A DNA stretch of 64,000 bases from Marinirhabdus gelatinilytica. GTDB taxonomy: Bacteria; Bacteroidota; Bacteroidia; Flavobacteriales; Flavobacteriaceae. Shown here in pieces: positions 7,444 through 17,147 of this stretch. Each line of letters opens with the position of its first letter. Position 1 is the stretch's first letter. The position numbers and the translations under genes were made by a program. The stretch covers positions 620,001 to 684,000 of the forward strand of contig NZ_QRAO01000001.1 of NCBI RefSeq assembly GCF_003353425.1, written 5' to 3'. The notes beneath the pieces are model-generated. The model saw nothing but the letters and a program-made list of their open reading frames with translations, did not search any database and was not told where the DNA came from.

Positions 7444-10044
7444 ATGAAAAAATATTTAATTGCAGTTTTGTGTCTATGGATGTCTGCTACTTCGATAGCG
7501 CAGATCATAAATTTTACAGATGTAGAACTTAAAAACAAACTCTTAACAGCAGATGCCAATAATTTTGTTGCTTCAGACATTAATGGAGATTCTGTGGCCA
7601 TAGATACCAATGCCGATGGTGAAATAGATGTAGCCGAAGCCCTAGCTATTTATGAATTGGACATCAAATCCAGTAACATTAGCGACCTAACGGGGTTGGA
7701 AAATTTCAGCAATCTCACACGTCTGGAAGTAAACCTAAACAATATTACGGTCTTTGACGGGACGGCCTTTACTAATCTAGAATACCTGGATTTTAGCAAC
7801 AACGATCTCACAACAGTAAATGTTGCAGGCCTTTCAAGTTTAGAGATATTTTGGGCTTTTGGAAACCCTTTTACTACTATAGATGTAAGCACATTAAGCT
7901 CTTTACAGTTATTGGATATTAGCTACAGTGATAATTTAACAGGGCTGGATGTAAGTAATTTGACCAGTCTTACGGATCTTTCCTGCACAAGTAACGACGC
8001 AATGGCTACACTTACTGTTCAAGGATGTACGGCGCTAGAGGATTTGCACTGTGCACACAGTGCGATTACCAGCTTAGATTTAAGTGGCTTAGCAAATTTG
8101 AGCTCTGTTTTTGCAGATAATAATAATATTACTACCGTAGATGTAACAGGAGCGGTAAGTCTTAGCAATTTAAATGTTGAGTTTAACCAGATTACATCGC
8201 TCTCTGTCCAGGACTTGCCCTTGTTACAATCTATTAATGCCGAGAGTAATGCAATTAGTAGTTTTAATATGTCCAACTGCCCATTTTTCTTCACGTTGTT
8301 ATTAAGCAACAATCAATTGCAAACTCTTGATTTATCACAGGTGCCCAATACAACCATTGTGTACGCCCAAAATAATGTGCTGGAAGATTTAATACTCGCT
8401 CAAGATAATGAGATAGTAAATATCCACCTTTCCAACAATTTACTTACCGCAATAGATTTGAATGAGTGCATGAACCTTAACTGGGGTACGTTTAACGACA
8501 ACCCAAACCTGGAATATTTATTTCTTAAGAACGGAAGTATAGAGTCACTTTTCAATATTAACATAGATAACCTGCCCAACTTGCAGTTTGTATGTGCCGA
8601 TGAAGTTCAACTCACAGATGTGCAAACTTGGCTAGTAAATAACGGCTATAATAATGTAAACGTAAGCAGCTCTTGCCCCGATCTCGGCGGTGATATTTTT
8701 GAAATACAAGGAATGTCGCGTTTCGATTTTGATATGGATGGCTGTGCAGGCACAGACCCCGTGGTACCTTTTATGAACTACAGTATTACCAACGGCACAG
8801 ATACAAGCACGGGCATAGCCAATGGTAGCGGAATGTATTATATTCCCGTTGAAGAAGGCACGTACACCGTAACCCCTTCTTCGGTAGATCCAGCTCTTTT
8901 CGATGTTGACCCTGCAAGCTTCACTGTTTCATTTCCAACCGATCCTAGTCCGTTTGAGCAGGATATATGTTTTGTTGCAAATTCGGTAACCAATGATCTT
9001 GAAGTACTAATAAGCCCCATAACACCAGCACGCCCTGGATTTGATGCTACCTACCAACTTATCGTAAATAACGTTGGTAACCAGGTTCTTAGCGGTGATG
9101 TAACAATTATCTATCTTGAAAACTTAATGACCTTTTTAGAGTCTGATATTCCTTTTGATGCTTCTACAAGCAATAGCTTTACCTGGAATTTTAGTGATTT
9201 AATGCCTTTCCAAAGTTTTACGGTAAACCTTACATTTACTATAAACACGCCCACAGACCCCAATTTTCCCGTAAACATTGATGATGTTTTGGTTTTTACA
9301 GCAACCGTAAACCCTATAACGGGTGATGCAAACCCTGTGGATAATATATTCACGCTAGACCAAATTGTTGTAGGCTCTTTTGATCCCAATGATATTACCT
9401 GTTTGCAGGGTGAGACCATCACTCCCCAAGAAGTAGACAGCTATATGTATTACCTTATACGGTTTGAAAATACAGGAAACTTCCCCGCAGAAGATGTTGT
9501 TGTTGTGGATGAAATAGATACAGACTTATTCCAGCTAGAGAGCTTGAAACCGGTTAACGCTAGCCACGATTTTGTAACCCAAATTACAGATAATACAGTA
9601 GAGTTTATATTTGAGGATATCAACCTCCCTTTCAACGATGCGGATAATGATGGTTTTGTTCTTTTTAAAATCAAGACAGTTCCCACATTGGAACTTGGCG
9701 ATTCATTTAGCAATTCAGCCGAAATTTTCTTCGACTTCAATGAGGCTATAGTTACCAATACCTATGTCACGACCATAGAAAAACCTCTTGGAACTGCTGA
9801 AAATACTTTTTCTGAAACTATTTCGATCTACCCAAACCCTTCAGAAGATATGTTGTATATAAATGACCCAAAAGAGACTGTTCAGGCATACAAGATATAT
9901 TCTATTTTAGGACAAACTGTTTTAGAAAGTGGAACTAAAAAGGTACAGTATGATGTAGATATCTCAATATTAAAAGCGGGAAACTATTTTATTGAGTTTG
10001 AGACACTTTCTGGTCCTGTGTTTAAGAGATTTTTGAAAAAGTAA
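7444..10044 (+). CDS. secreted leucine-rich-repeat protein with T9SS sorting domain (copy 2)
   Basis: 866 residues. Order: signal peptide MKKYLIAVLCLWMSATSIAQ; IINFTDVELKN; EF-hand-like loop DTNADGEIDVAE (54-65); about 14 leucine-rich repeats with LxxLxxLDVSxN-type periodicity (about 75-395); Cys-containing linker; the same DUF7619-like domain with GSFDPND; and a type A sorting domain from about residue 783 (GTAENTFSETISIYPNPS). Very similar in its last 400 residues to the gene upstream but more diverged in the repeats, so the pair is probably a tandem duplication with diverging recognition surfaces. The ligand is unknown. The composition is uniformly AT-rich, unlike copy 1. Confidence 0.85.
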   Translation: MKKYLIAVLCLWMSATSIAQIINFTDVELKNKLLTADANNFVASDINGDSVAIDTNADGEIDVAEALAIYELDIKSSNISDLTGLENFSNLTRLEVNLNNITVFDGTAFTNLEYLDFSNNDLTTVNVAGLSSLEIFWAFGNPFTTIDVSTLSSLQLLDISYSDNLTGLDVSNLTSLTDLSCTSNDAMATLTVQGCTALEDLHCAHSAITSLDLSGLANLSSVFADNNNITTVDVTGAVSLSNLNVEFNQITSLSVQDLPLLQSINAESNAISSFNMSNCPFFFTLLLSNNQLQTLDLSQVPNTTIVYAQNNVLEDLILAQDNEIVNIHLSNNLLTAIDLNECMNLNWGTFNDNPNLEYLFLKNGSIESLFNINIDNLPNLQFVCADEVQLTDVQTWLVNNGYNNVNVSSSCPDLGGDIFEIQGMSRFDFDMDGCAGTDPVVPFMNYSITNGTDTSTGIANGSGMYYIPVEEGTYTVTPSSVDPALFDVDPASFTVSFPTDPSPFEQDICFVANSVTNDLEVLISPITPARPGFDATYQLIVNNVGNQVLSGDVTIIYLENLMTFLESDIPFDASTSNSFTWNFSDLMPFQSFTVNLTFTINTPTDPNFPVNIDDVLVFTATVNPITGDANPVDNIFTLDQIVVGSFDPNDITCLQGETITPQEVDSYMYYLIRFENTGNFPAEDVVVVDEIDTDLFQLESLKPVNASHDFVTQITDNTVEFIFEDINLPFNDADNDGFVLFKIKTVPTLELGDSFSNSAEIFFDFNEAIVTNTYVTTIEKPLGTAENTFSETISIYPNPSEDMLYINDPKETVQAYKIYSILGQTVLESGTKKVQYDVDISILKAGNYFIEFETLSGPVFKRFLKK

Positions 10045-10079
10045 TAAAACTCTATTAGCCTTTAAAATTATTTGAGCCA

Positions 10080-10117
10080 AATTGTAGGAGTACTTGTAAT
10101 GGTTCTGCACTACAATT
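10080..10117. other. long-loop inverted repeat between LRR copy 2 and ccsBA
   Basis: AATTGTAG (10080-10087) is perfectly complementary to CTACAATT (10110-10117), with a 22-base loop and no T run. It could be a weak transcript 3' end for the LRR gene or an operator for the cytochrome maturation gene that starts 47 bases later. Confidence 0.3.
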
Positions 10118-10163
10118 AGTATCTTACCGTTTTACTTAGTGAAAACATAAAAAGTTTATATTC

Positions 10164-13100
10164 TTGAAACTTAAAAAAATAATTAGGAAGTTTTTGGGCA
10201 CCCGTGCGGCCGGACTTTATTTTATTCTTTTCGCAGCAGCCATAGGCGTCGCCACTTTTATTGAGAATGACTTTGGAACCAGCGCTGCTCAAAAAGTGGT
10301 ATATAGGGCCAGGTGGTTCGAGTTGCTGCTTTTCTTGTTTGGCGCAACGATTATATTCAATATTTATCAATACCGAATGATCCAGCAGAAAAAATGGGCC
10401 TTGCTGCTTTTCCACGCATCGATCATCGTTATTTTGATTGGGGCAGGGGTGACACGTTACTTTGGTTTTGAAGGGGTCATGCACATACGGGAAAACAATA
10501 CGGCCAGCTCTTTCCTTTCGGCGGAGACCTTTCTCAAGTTTGAAGTGCAAAAAGATGGGACAACCTATACATTTGATGAGCCCGTGCTATTCGCTTCTTT
10601 GGGAACCAATACTTTTGAGGAATCGTATTTAATTGGGAATGATCTTATTGAGGTTCAACTTAAAGAATTTGTCCCAAACCCTAAGCAAACTTTCACTACG
10701 AGTGAAGACGGACAACCAGCCCTTAAGCTGGTTGTCGCTGGAACGCAAGGACGGGAGGAATATTTTGTTGAAAAAGGGCAAACACGTCGTATAGGGAACT
10801 TGACCTACAATTTTAAGGAAAGTACAATGCCAGGGGCTATTAACTTGAAATATGAGGACGAAGCTCTTTTCATAAATTCAGAAAGGACCCTCACCCAAAC
10901 CGTTATGGCTACCCAACAAAAAGACACCATTGGCGGCTCTAGTGGGTATGTACCCCTAAAATTACGTTCGTTGTATTCGGATGGTGCCAATAATTTTGTG
11001 TTTTCTGAATTTCAGCCCAATGCTTCAGTAGCCATTACCTCTGAAGATCCCAAAGTTAAAGGAGATAGTATGGTTGCACTGTTTCTTACTATTTCAGTAA
11101 ACGGAAATACCCAAGAAAATTATGTGTACGGAATGAAAGGGCTGCCAGGAAGAACCACTCCCTTTTCTTTTGAAAGCCTGCAAATGAAGGTCTCGTATGG
11201 AGCCAGGGAAGTTACCGTTCCCTTTGCAATACAATTAAAAGATTTTCAGTTGGAGAAATATCCCGGGACCAATAGTGCATCCTCCTATGCCAGCGAAGTA
11301 ACTGTTTTGGATCCCAATGAAAACGTGAATATGGACTACCGTATTTATATGAACAACATCTTGGATTACGATGGATACAGGTTCTTCCAATCGTCCTTTG
11401 ATAAAGACGAAAAAGGAACGTATCTGAGTGTGAACAGCGATTGGTGGGGCACAATAATTTCCTATTTGGGCTATGCTTTGCTCACCTTGGGAATGATTTG
11501 GACGCTCTTCAGCAAAAGAACCCGTTTTTATGAAGTCCGAAAAAAAATAAAGAAGATAAGAGCCAAGAGCGGAACGTTCGTGTTTATATTGTTCTGTATG
11601 CTTTCTGCATCTAGTATGGCACAGGGCAACCACGTAAATTCGGCAGTTTCTGAAGCGCACGCCGAAACCTTTAGTACTGTGGTAGTACAGGATTTTAAAG
11701 GGCGAATGAAACCCGTGCACACCCTCTCCCGCGAGTTGCTCCGTAAAATCTCCAGAAAAGAAAGTTGGGATGGCCTCACGGCGGACCAAGTGTTGCTAAG
11801 TATGTTTGTGAACAAGCAGGATTGGTATGGGGTCAAGCTTGTGAAATTGGGTAAAAACCAAGAGATCCAAAAATTGTTGAATGTTTCGGGAGATTATGCA
11901 TCGTACAAAGATTTTTTCGATACCGAAGGACAATACAAACTGCGTGATGAGGTGCGGCGCATCTATGCCATGGAACAGAAGGACCGTGGTACCTATGCCA
12001 AGGAACTCATTAAAATAGATGAACGTCTCAATATTTTGAGCATGGTTTTTTCGGGTAGTTTGCTGAAAATTATTCCCAACCCAAACAATCCCAACAATAC
12101 TTGGGAAGGATATACCAATCATGGCCATGATGATGGCCATAACCACAGTGCTGTGGCCAGTAAGTTTTTTAATGCCTATGGAACCGAACTGAAAAAAGCA
12201 ACCCAAACCAACAATTATACTCATGTAGGACACCTGTTGGAAGAATTGAAAGCCTATCAAAAAAATAGCGGTGGTGCCGTGATGCCTTCTGAGGCAAAGA
12301 TCAATACCGAAATAGCCCTGAATAAAATGAACGTGTTCTCACGATTGGCAGGTTGGTATATGCTATTGGCACTTGCTTTATTGTTCTTTCTGTTTGTTTC
12401 GGTGTTTAAACCCAATTGGAAACTGAAGAAGATATACTATGTACTCTTTGGATTGGTAGTCCTTGGTTTTGTATTGCATACCATCGGGCTAGGAATGCGC
12501 TGGTATGTTTCCGGTAGGGCACCCTGGAGCAATGGTTATGAATCTATGATCTATATCGCTTGGACCTCAACACTTGCCGGAATTTTATTTACCCGTAAAT
12601 CTTTTGGAGGTCTAGCGGCAACCATGGTATTGGCAGGCACTATTTTATTTGTGTCTATGCTCAGTTTCTTGGATCCGGAAATCACACCACTGGTTCCCGT
12701 CTTAAAATCGTATTGGCTTACCATCCACGTGTCTTTGGAAGCCGGAAGCTATGGATTCTTGATGTTGGGTGCTATTATAGGGCTCATCAATTTAATATTG
12801 CTGATGTTCATTTCAGAAAAGAACAAGACCCGAGTAAAACGTATTGTACAAGAAATGTCATATATAAGTGAACTTACCTTAATAGGTGGGTTGTTTATGG
12901 TAAGTGTAGGTACTTATTTAGGCGGTGTTTGGGCCAATGAGTCCTGGGGTCGTTATTGGGGATGGGATGCCAAGGAAACGTGGGCATTGGTTACTATTTT
13001 AGTCTATGCGTTTATCCTACATATGCGCTTGATTCCAAAATTACGCGGATTGTTTGCCTATAACGTAGCGACCATTTTTGGATTGGCTTCAGTAATTATG

Positions 13101-13259
13101 ACGTACTATGGTGTAAACTACTACCTTTCTGGTTTGCACAGCTATGCCACAGGAGATCCGGTGCCTATACCTAACTGGGTGTACGTTGCAGTAGCTGTGA
13201 TTATTTGTATTTGTATTATAGCATTCATTAGAAAGCGCAAATACCCCATTATATCATAA
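10164..13259 (+). CDS. ccsBA: cytochrome c biogenesis protein, ResB-CcsA fusion
   Basis: System II cytochrome c maturation: moves haem across the inner membrane and attaches it to CxxCH motifs in the periplasm. 1031 residues from a TTG start (no closer ATG). The N-terminal ResB half has membrane segments near 16-34, 52-69 and 78-97, a large periplasmic domain, then a segment near 425-445. A second periplasmic part follows, with a histidine-rich patch NHGHDDGHNHS near 652. The C-terminal CcsA half has many membrane segments and the tryptophan-rich haem-handling motif WGRYWGWDAKETWAL (about 927-940), plus conserved His in HTIGLGMRW, HVSLEAGSYG and HMRLIPK. The stop lies only 6 bases from the stop of the convergent multihaem cytochrome operon, whose products need exactly this activity. 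Confidence 0.93.
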   Translation: MKLKKIIRKFLGTRAAGLYFILFAAAIGVATFIENDFGTSAAQKVVYRARWFELLLFLFGATIIFNIYQYRMIQQKKWALLLFHASIIVILIGAGVTRYFGFEGVMHIRENNTASSFLSAETFLKFEVQKDGTTYTFDEPVLFASLGTNTFEESYLIGNDLIEVQLKEFVPNPKQTFTTSEDGQPALKLVVAGTQGREEYFVEKGQTRRIGNLTYNFKESTMPGAINLKYEDEALFINSERTLTQTVMATQQKDTIGGSSGYVPLKLRSLYSDGANNFVFSEFQPNASVAITSEDPKVKGDSMVALFLTISVNGNTQENYVYGMKGLPGRTTPFSFESLQMKVSYGAREVTVPFAIQLKDFQLEKYPGTNSASSYASEVTVLDPNENVNMDYRIYMNNILDYDGYRFFQSSFDKDEKGTYLSVNSDWWGTIISYLGYALLTLGMIWTLFSKRTRFYEVRKKIKKIRAKSGTFVFILFCMLSASSMAQGNHVNSAVSEAHAETFSTVVVQDFKGRMKPVHTLSRELLRKISRKESWDGLTADQVLLSMFVNKQDWYGVKLVKLGKNQEIQKLLNVSGDYASYKDFFDTEGQYKLRDEVRRIYAMEQKDRGTYAKELIKIDERLNILSMVFSGSLLKIIPNPNNPNNTWEGYTNHGHDDGHNHSAVASKFFNAYGTELKKATQTNNYTHVGHLLEELKAYQKNSGGAVMPSEAKINTEIALNKMNVFSRLAGWYMLLALALLFFLFVSVFKPNWKLKKIYYVLFGLVVLGFVLHTIGLGMRWYVSGRAPWSNGYESMIYIAWTSTLAGILFTRKSFGGLAATMVLAGTILFVSMLSFLDPEITPLVPVLKSYWLTIHVSLEAGSYGFLMLGAIIGLINLILLMFISEKNKTRVKRIVQEMSYISELTLIGGLFMVSVGTYLGGVWANESWGRYWGWDAKETWALVTILVYAFILHMRLIPKLRGLFAYNVATIFGLASVIMTYYGVNYYLSGLHSYATGDPVPIPNWVYVAVAVIICICIIAFIRKRKYPIIS

Positions 13260-13265
13260 AAGGAT

Positions 13266-14090
13266 CTATTCAACTAAAACAGCATCCTCTACTATAAGAT
13301 TGTATTTGTAGCCTGCGCCAAAATCCCTGTTCAAACTTACTTTACCTCGTACGGTAACGGTTTGGCCTTCGGGAATAAATGTGTTGGATGTTGCTACAAG
13401 ATCAAAGTCGTTTTTGGTGCCATCCTGTAAGTGCAACCAATTACGGTTCATAATGTTTGGGTTCACTTTTACTACTTTTCCGGATAGCTGGACTGTTTTA
13501 CCCTCGTATTGCTTTGGGTTGGCGACCAATTCGGCAATCTTTATAGAGCCTTTGTGCTCAATCACCTTTTTGGTATGTGTCTCAATAGTTTGTTTTTGGG
13601 ATGTTTCAGCCGGGGGGGAGCTTGTGTTGTTTTCGGTAAAGTCTGCTTTTATATTTCCTGCACCGTGGTTGTGCGAAACAAGGTTGGATACCAAATAGAT
13701 AGTATCGAACACACGGTTATGTTCCCTGCTTTCAAAATTGGTTTTCAATAACGGGTCTCGGTAATAATAGGTCTTGCCAACGTCTATGGGCTGCTTTGCA
13801 GTAGCGATCCAGAAAGACTTGCCTCCCTCGGTAACATTTATGTAAACATACTTTTTGGTGTCCAGTGTTTTTTGTGCGACAACGCTATGCAAATTATCGG
13901 TAAAGGAACCACCTGTGTTGGAATCGGGAATTAAATTAGGAGTTTCGGTAGAGGGTTCTTCAGTAAAAATCCCACTGGTATTTACAGGTGTTTCATTGGA
14001 AGAGGCAGTAATAACCTTGGGACCATTGTTGCAGGATGCCATAGTGGCCAGTACTAGACTAGCCCATAAAATGTTCAGCTTTATATTCAT
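13266..14090 (-). CDS. OB-fold lipoprotein, last gene of the multihaem operon
   Basis: 274 residues. Lipobox MASC with Cys at residue 20, then a low-complexity Ser/Thr/Glu/Pro linker. A central domain (about 70-145) contains YVYINVTEGGKSFWIATAK, resembling GW/SH3-like modules. The C-terminal domain (about 178-274) has the pattern IAELVANPKQYEGKTVQLSG and NRNWLHLQDGT, an OB-fold type that I associate with proteins encoded near multihaem cytochromes. Its start overlaps the stop of the beta-barrel gene upstream by 4 bases, so it is translationally coupled. Probable role: accessory lipoprotein of the electron conduit, periplasm- or surface-facing. Function not proven. Confidence 0.75.
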   Translation of the reverse strand: MNIKLNILWASLVLATMASCNNGPKVITASSNETPVNTSGIFTEEPSTETPNLIPDSNTGGSFTDNLHSVVAQKTLDTKKYVYINVTEGGKSFWIATAKQPIDVGKTYYYRDPLLKTNFESREHNRVFDTIYLVSNLVSHNHGAGNIKADFTENNTSSPPAETSQKQTIETHTKKVIEHKGSIKIAELVANPKQYEGKTVQLSGKVVKVNPNIMNRNWLHLQDGTKNDFDLVATSNTFIPEGQTVTVRGKVSLNRDFGAGYKYNLIVEDAVLVE

Positions 14091-15697
14091 CTTTTTTTCT
14101 TTTTGCTATAAAATCTTTTTGTGAGCCGCGTGTAAAAGCGGTAGTTTTTTTCATCGTTGGAATCTAGGGTGGAAAGTTCTCCGTTTATTGAAAACTGCCA
14201 AGAACGGGATATACTCCAGTTAAGGCCACCTCCAAAATAATTTTGAGTAAAGGTTTCATCACGGTTTTCATACTCATATTTTGCATTTCTAAAATACGCA
14301 TCTGCTTGTAACTTCCCTTTTACAACATCCCTAGAATAGCGTACCGAGGCAATATTGCTGGAAAGATATCGTGAGGTGTTACTGTTATAAGAAACGTTAA
14401 ATCTACCTCCAACCCCGGGGATTTTAGAAAGCGTAGCATACCCGTATACGTTATTGGATTCGTTTTGGCTATCGCTCTGTGAACGATTACTGTAACTTGC
14501 TCCCAACCATACAATTTTTGCAGGACGCACATTTAAACGTAGCCGAATTCCTTGACGTGCAAGGTCGTCATCCAAAAATCGTTCGAGTTCTGTTTGGAAT
14601 GTTTGGTAATAAATAATCTGCTTTCGGCTATCGTACGAAATCATCGCATTTACGGCTCTGCTGAAGCGGTACCGTGCAGAAAGATAGAGATTTGTTAATC
14701 GGGAACCACCTTCCTCTCCCCCAAAAATATCCAACTCCATAGAGCTGAAAAGATTGAGGTTTGAAGCTATGGTGCTATTATGCTGAAAATAGATATATCG
14801 TCTATCGGTCGCCCCGGCATTGGTCTGCTCCATGGCCCCTAGTGTGGTCTGGCTGTAAAAATCTTTGCTATCGGTTTCAATGCCGAAATATCCTCCATAT
14901 TGTAGCAGATCGGTATTGAATCCGTAGTCGAAAATGTCGGGTCTAAAACCTCCAATGGCTCCTACATAAAACTTTCCGAAGTATTTTTCAACCATTACCC
15001 CGTCGTTTGCTCCCAACGAGCTTGCCTTAGGGTTTATTTTTCTTCCGGCAGTAATTGAAAGGTCCGGTAAGGCATCGTAGCGAAGATTAAGATTATAAAT
15101 GTTGAAAATACTTGTACGGGATGCGTAATTTTCGGGTGGGGAGAGAATGCTGCGATAGGCGATATAACTCTCTACTGAAAATTTTGAATCGCCAATGTGG
15201 TTTGCCGTTAACGAAAATCTTCCTTGTAACCTATTCCTGCTTTCTCTAACATTTGAAGAGAGATTATAACTGGCCACCGAAACACGCCCACGGATATTCT
15301 CTTTGTACAGCGATTCTTTTTCTGAATATTCTGGCGCTACATCAACAGTCGTCTTTGGGGCTTCCTCAGTTGTGTCTGTCGTTTCAATAGGAACGTCGTC
15401 GGTTGTTGTTTCTGTAGTTGAAACGGTTGCTGTAACCGTATCATCTTTGCTTACCTCACAATTGTTAATGCTAGTACAAACTGCTGATGTTGAGGAAAGG
15501 CTGGTGATTTTTAAACAATTTGTTCCATTAAATGTAAGGACGTCGCCAACGTTCAAATTTTCAGTACCATCAAACCGTACATACACATTGTTTGAGGTAA
15601 CAAACGTAACTGCACCCTGTAACGTTTTGCCTGCATCTTGGGCAAATACGCCTAATGCAACACCAAAAATAAGTATGCAGCTAACAAGTTTTTTCAT
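14087..15697 (-). CDS. outer-membrane beta-barrel protein of the multihaem operon
   Basis: 536 residues from the ATG at 15697, where MKKLVSCILIFGVALGVFAQ gives a clean signal peptide; longer in-frame readings overlap the cytochrome gene. After the signal is a small N-terminal beta domain (GAVTFVTSNNVYVRF, then NVGDVLTF), a Thr-rich linker, and from about residue 145 a long run of alternating amphipathic strands with aromatic girdles (for example RGRVSVASYNLSS and YIYFQHNSTIASNLNLFS), ending RFYSKKKKR. This is what a 16-24 strand outer-membrane barrel looks like. It follows the 19-haem cytochrome gene by 7 bases. By analogy with porin-cytochrome complexes it could sheath a cytochrome across the outer membrane; that is an inference from position and topology only. 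Confidence 0.75.
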   Translation of the reverse strand: MKKLVSCILIFGVALGVFAQDAGKTLQGAVTFVTSNNVYVRFDGTENLNVGDVLTFNGTNCLKITSLSSTSAVCTSINNCEVSKDDTVTATVSTTETTTDDVPIETTDTTEEAPKTTVDVAPEYSEKESLYKENIRGRVSVASYNLSSNVRESRNRLQGRFSLTANHIGDSKFSVESYIAYRSILSPPENYASRTSIFNIYNLNLRYDALPDLSITAGRKINPKASSLGANDGVMVEKYFGKFYVGAIGGFRPDIFDYGFNTDLLQYGGYFGIETDSKDFYSQTTLGAMEQTNAGATDRRYIYFQHNSTIASNLNLFSSMELDIFGGEEGGSRLTNLYLSARYRFSRAVNAMISYDSRKQIIYYQTFQTELERFLDDDLARQGIRLRLNVRPAKIVWLGASYSNRSQSDSQNESNNVYGYATLSKIPGVGGRFNVSYNSNTSRYLSSNIASVRYSRDVVKGKLQADAYFRNAKYEYENRDETFTQNYFGGGLNWSISRSWQFSINGELSTLDSNDEKNYRFYTRLTKRFYSKKKKR

Positions 15698-15704
15698 TAC
15701 ATAT

Positions 15705-17147
15705 TTATTCTTCTCCAGTTGGATGGCACTGGAAGCAGGCATTACTCTCGTACACGTATCCATTTACATCTTCATGTTCATCTGCCATTTCACCTGCTGG
15801 GTGGCAATTCAAGCAATCGAATATGGAAAAATTATTGGTTACCATGTGACAATCTGTACAAGAAGTCCATACATCATCATGTTTCCCGCTGTAAATGGGG
15901 AAATACATATTGTCATGATCAAAAGTGGCGGGCATCCAGCCTGGATTGGTCGTATGGCAGGAAGCACAATCTGTAGGAAAACCTGCCGCTTGATGGTTCG
16001 GGTTGGTTGTTCCGGCATAATCGTCCATATGGCACGCAAAGCAATCGGTTGGGGTGTTGTTAAAATTCCCGTTCTCGTGACATGCATTACAATCCTGAAT
16101 GTCATGGCCAAGTGTAAGAGGGAAAAAATCGTGGTTCAAGACCGCAGGCATCCACCCTGGGTTGGTAGAGTGACAAGAAGCACAATCTGTTGGGAAGCCA
16201 GCTGCTTGGTGGTTCGGGTTGGTTGTTCCGGCATAATCGTCCATATGGCATGCAAAACAGTCCGTTGGGGTATTGTTGAAGTTTCCGTTTTGGTGGCAAG
16301 CGTTACAATCTTGAATATCGTGGCCAAGTGTTAGGGGGAAAAAATCGTGGTTTATGGTTGCTGGCATCCAGCCTATGTCTGTGGTGTGGCACTGTGCACA
16401 GTCCGTAGGGAAATTTCCGCTTTGGTGGTTGGGGTTTTGAGCCATGGCATAGTCCTCCATATGGCAGGCAAAACAATCTGATGATATATTGCCAAAGTTG
16501 CTTACGTCATGACAAGCGCTACAATCTTGGATATCATGTCCTTTGGTCAAAGGGAAAAAATCGTGCAGTATGCCTGCACCGTCCCAACCAAATCCAAGTG
16601 GATCGTGACATTCAATACAATCTGTTGAAAAGCCAGCGATTGCGTGATTAGGGCTCTGTGTGGCAAAATAATCGTCACGGTGACATTCAATACATTCGTT
16701 TCCTAATCTATTGAATATTAAGCTACTTTCAAGGGTGTGGCATTCTACACAACTTAAATTGCTGTGTGCACCAATAAGGGGAAAACCGTTTTGTTCGTGG
16801 ATTTCTGGAATTTCAAAAACCAACCAATTGTCTGTGGTATGGCAGCGTACACAATCATTTCCAACGCTTTGGGCGTGTACATCGGTATGGCAGGAAAAAC
16901 AATCGGTAGGAGCTTGGTCGAACACCAAATCTGTATGGCAGGATTTACAGTCAACAAGTTCGTGTGTACCTTCCAATTCAAAATTGGTAGTGCTATGGTC
17001 AAATTTTAAAGTTTCAAAATCAATCTCCCAGCCCCCCGGGTTATGGCAAGAGGCACAATCTATCTTCAAATTTGAGCCATGTGGAGACTGTCCCCACAAA
17101 AAGCTTGTAAAGCATAGAAATAACGCTATAAATGACAGTCTTTGCAA
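15705..17147 (-). CDS. multihaem cytochrome c with 19 CxxCH motifs
   Basis: 480 residues, signal peptide MQRLSFIALFLCFTSFLWGQ, TTG start overlapping the end of the previous gene by 22 bases. I count 19 CxxCH haem-attachment motifs in about 460 mature residues, roughly one per 24. Many extra His (for example NHDFF and LGHDI) could be distal ligands, as in bis-His c3/c7-type cytochromes. Residues 187-402 are three tandem 72-residue units, each carrying three CxxCH. No membrane anchor is seen, so the mature protein is periplasmic or passes into the outer-membrane barrel encoded next. The role is probably electron transfer; there is no sign of a catalytic (for example nitrite reductase) domain. 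Confidence 0.88.
   Translation of the reverse strand: MQRLSFIALFLCFTSFLWGQSPHGSNLKIDCASCHNPGGWEIDFETLKFDHSTTNFELEGTHELVDCKSCHTDLVFDQAPTDCFSCHTDVHAQSVGNDCVRCHTTDNWLVFEIPEIHEQNGFPLIGAHSNLSCVECHTLESSLIFNRLGNECIECHRDDYFATQSPNHAIAGFSTDCIECHDPLGFGWDGAGILHDFFPLTKGHDIQDCSACHDVSNFGNISSDCFACHMEDYAMAQNPNHQSGNFPTDCAQCHTTDIGWMPATINHDFFPLTLGHDIQDCNACHQNGNFNNTPTDCFACHMDDYAGTTNPNHQAAGFPTDCASCHSTNPGWMPAVLNHDFFPLTLGHDIQDCNACHENGNFNNTPTDCFACHMDDYAGTTNPNHQAAGFPTDCASCHTTNPGWMPATFDHDNMYFPIYSGKHDDVWTSCTDCHMVTNNFSIFDCLNCHPAGEMADEHEDVNGYVYESNACFQCHPTGEE
15942..16589 (-). repeat. three tandem 216-bp units, each encoding three haem sites
   Basis: Units correspond to residues 187-258, 259-330 and 331-402 of the 19-haem cytochrome; a fourth begins at GWMPATFDHD (403). 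The spacing is exactly 72 codons. The last two units are almost identical in protein and close in DNA, while the first is more diverged, so the array has grown by recent duplication. Confidence 0.9.

Noticed and set aside
15303-16334. Long plus-strand open frame of 343 codons opposite the barrel and cytochrome genes
   Set aside because: It is antisense to the haem-motif repeats; its repetitive content mirrors the 216-bp units and it shows no family similarity or start context.
15942-16589. Regular 216-bp periodicity considered as a CRISPR array
   Set aside because: Units are coding, too long and carry CxxCH at fixed places; no short repeats with unique spacers.
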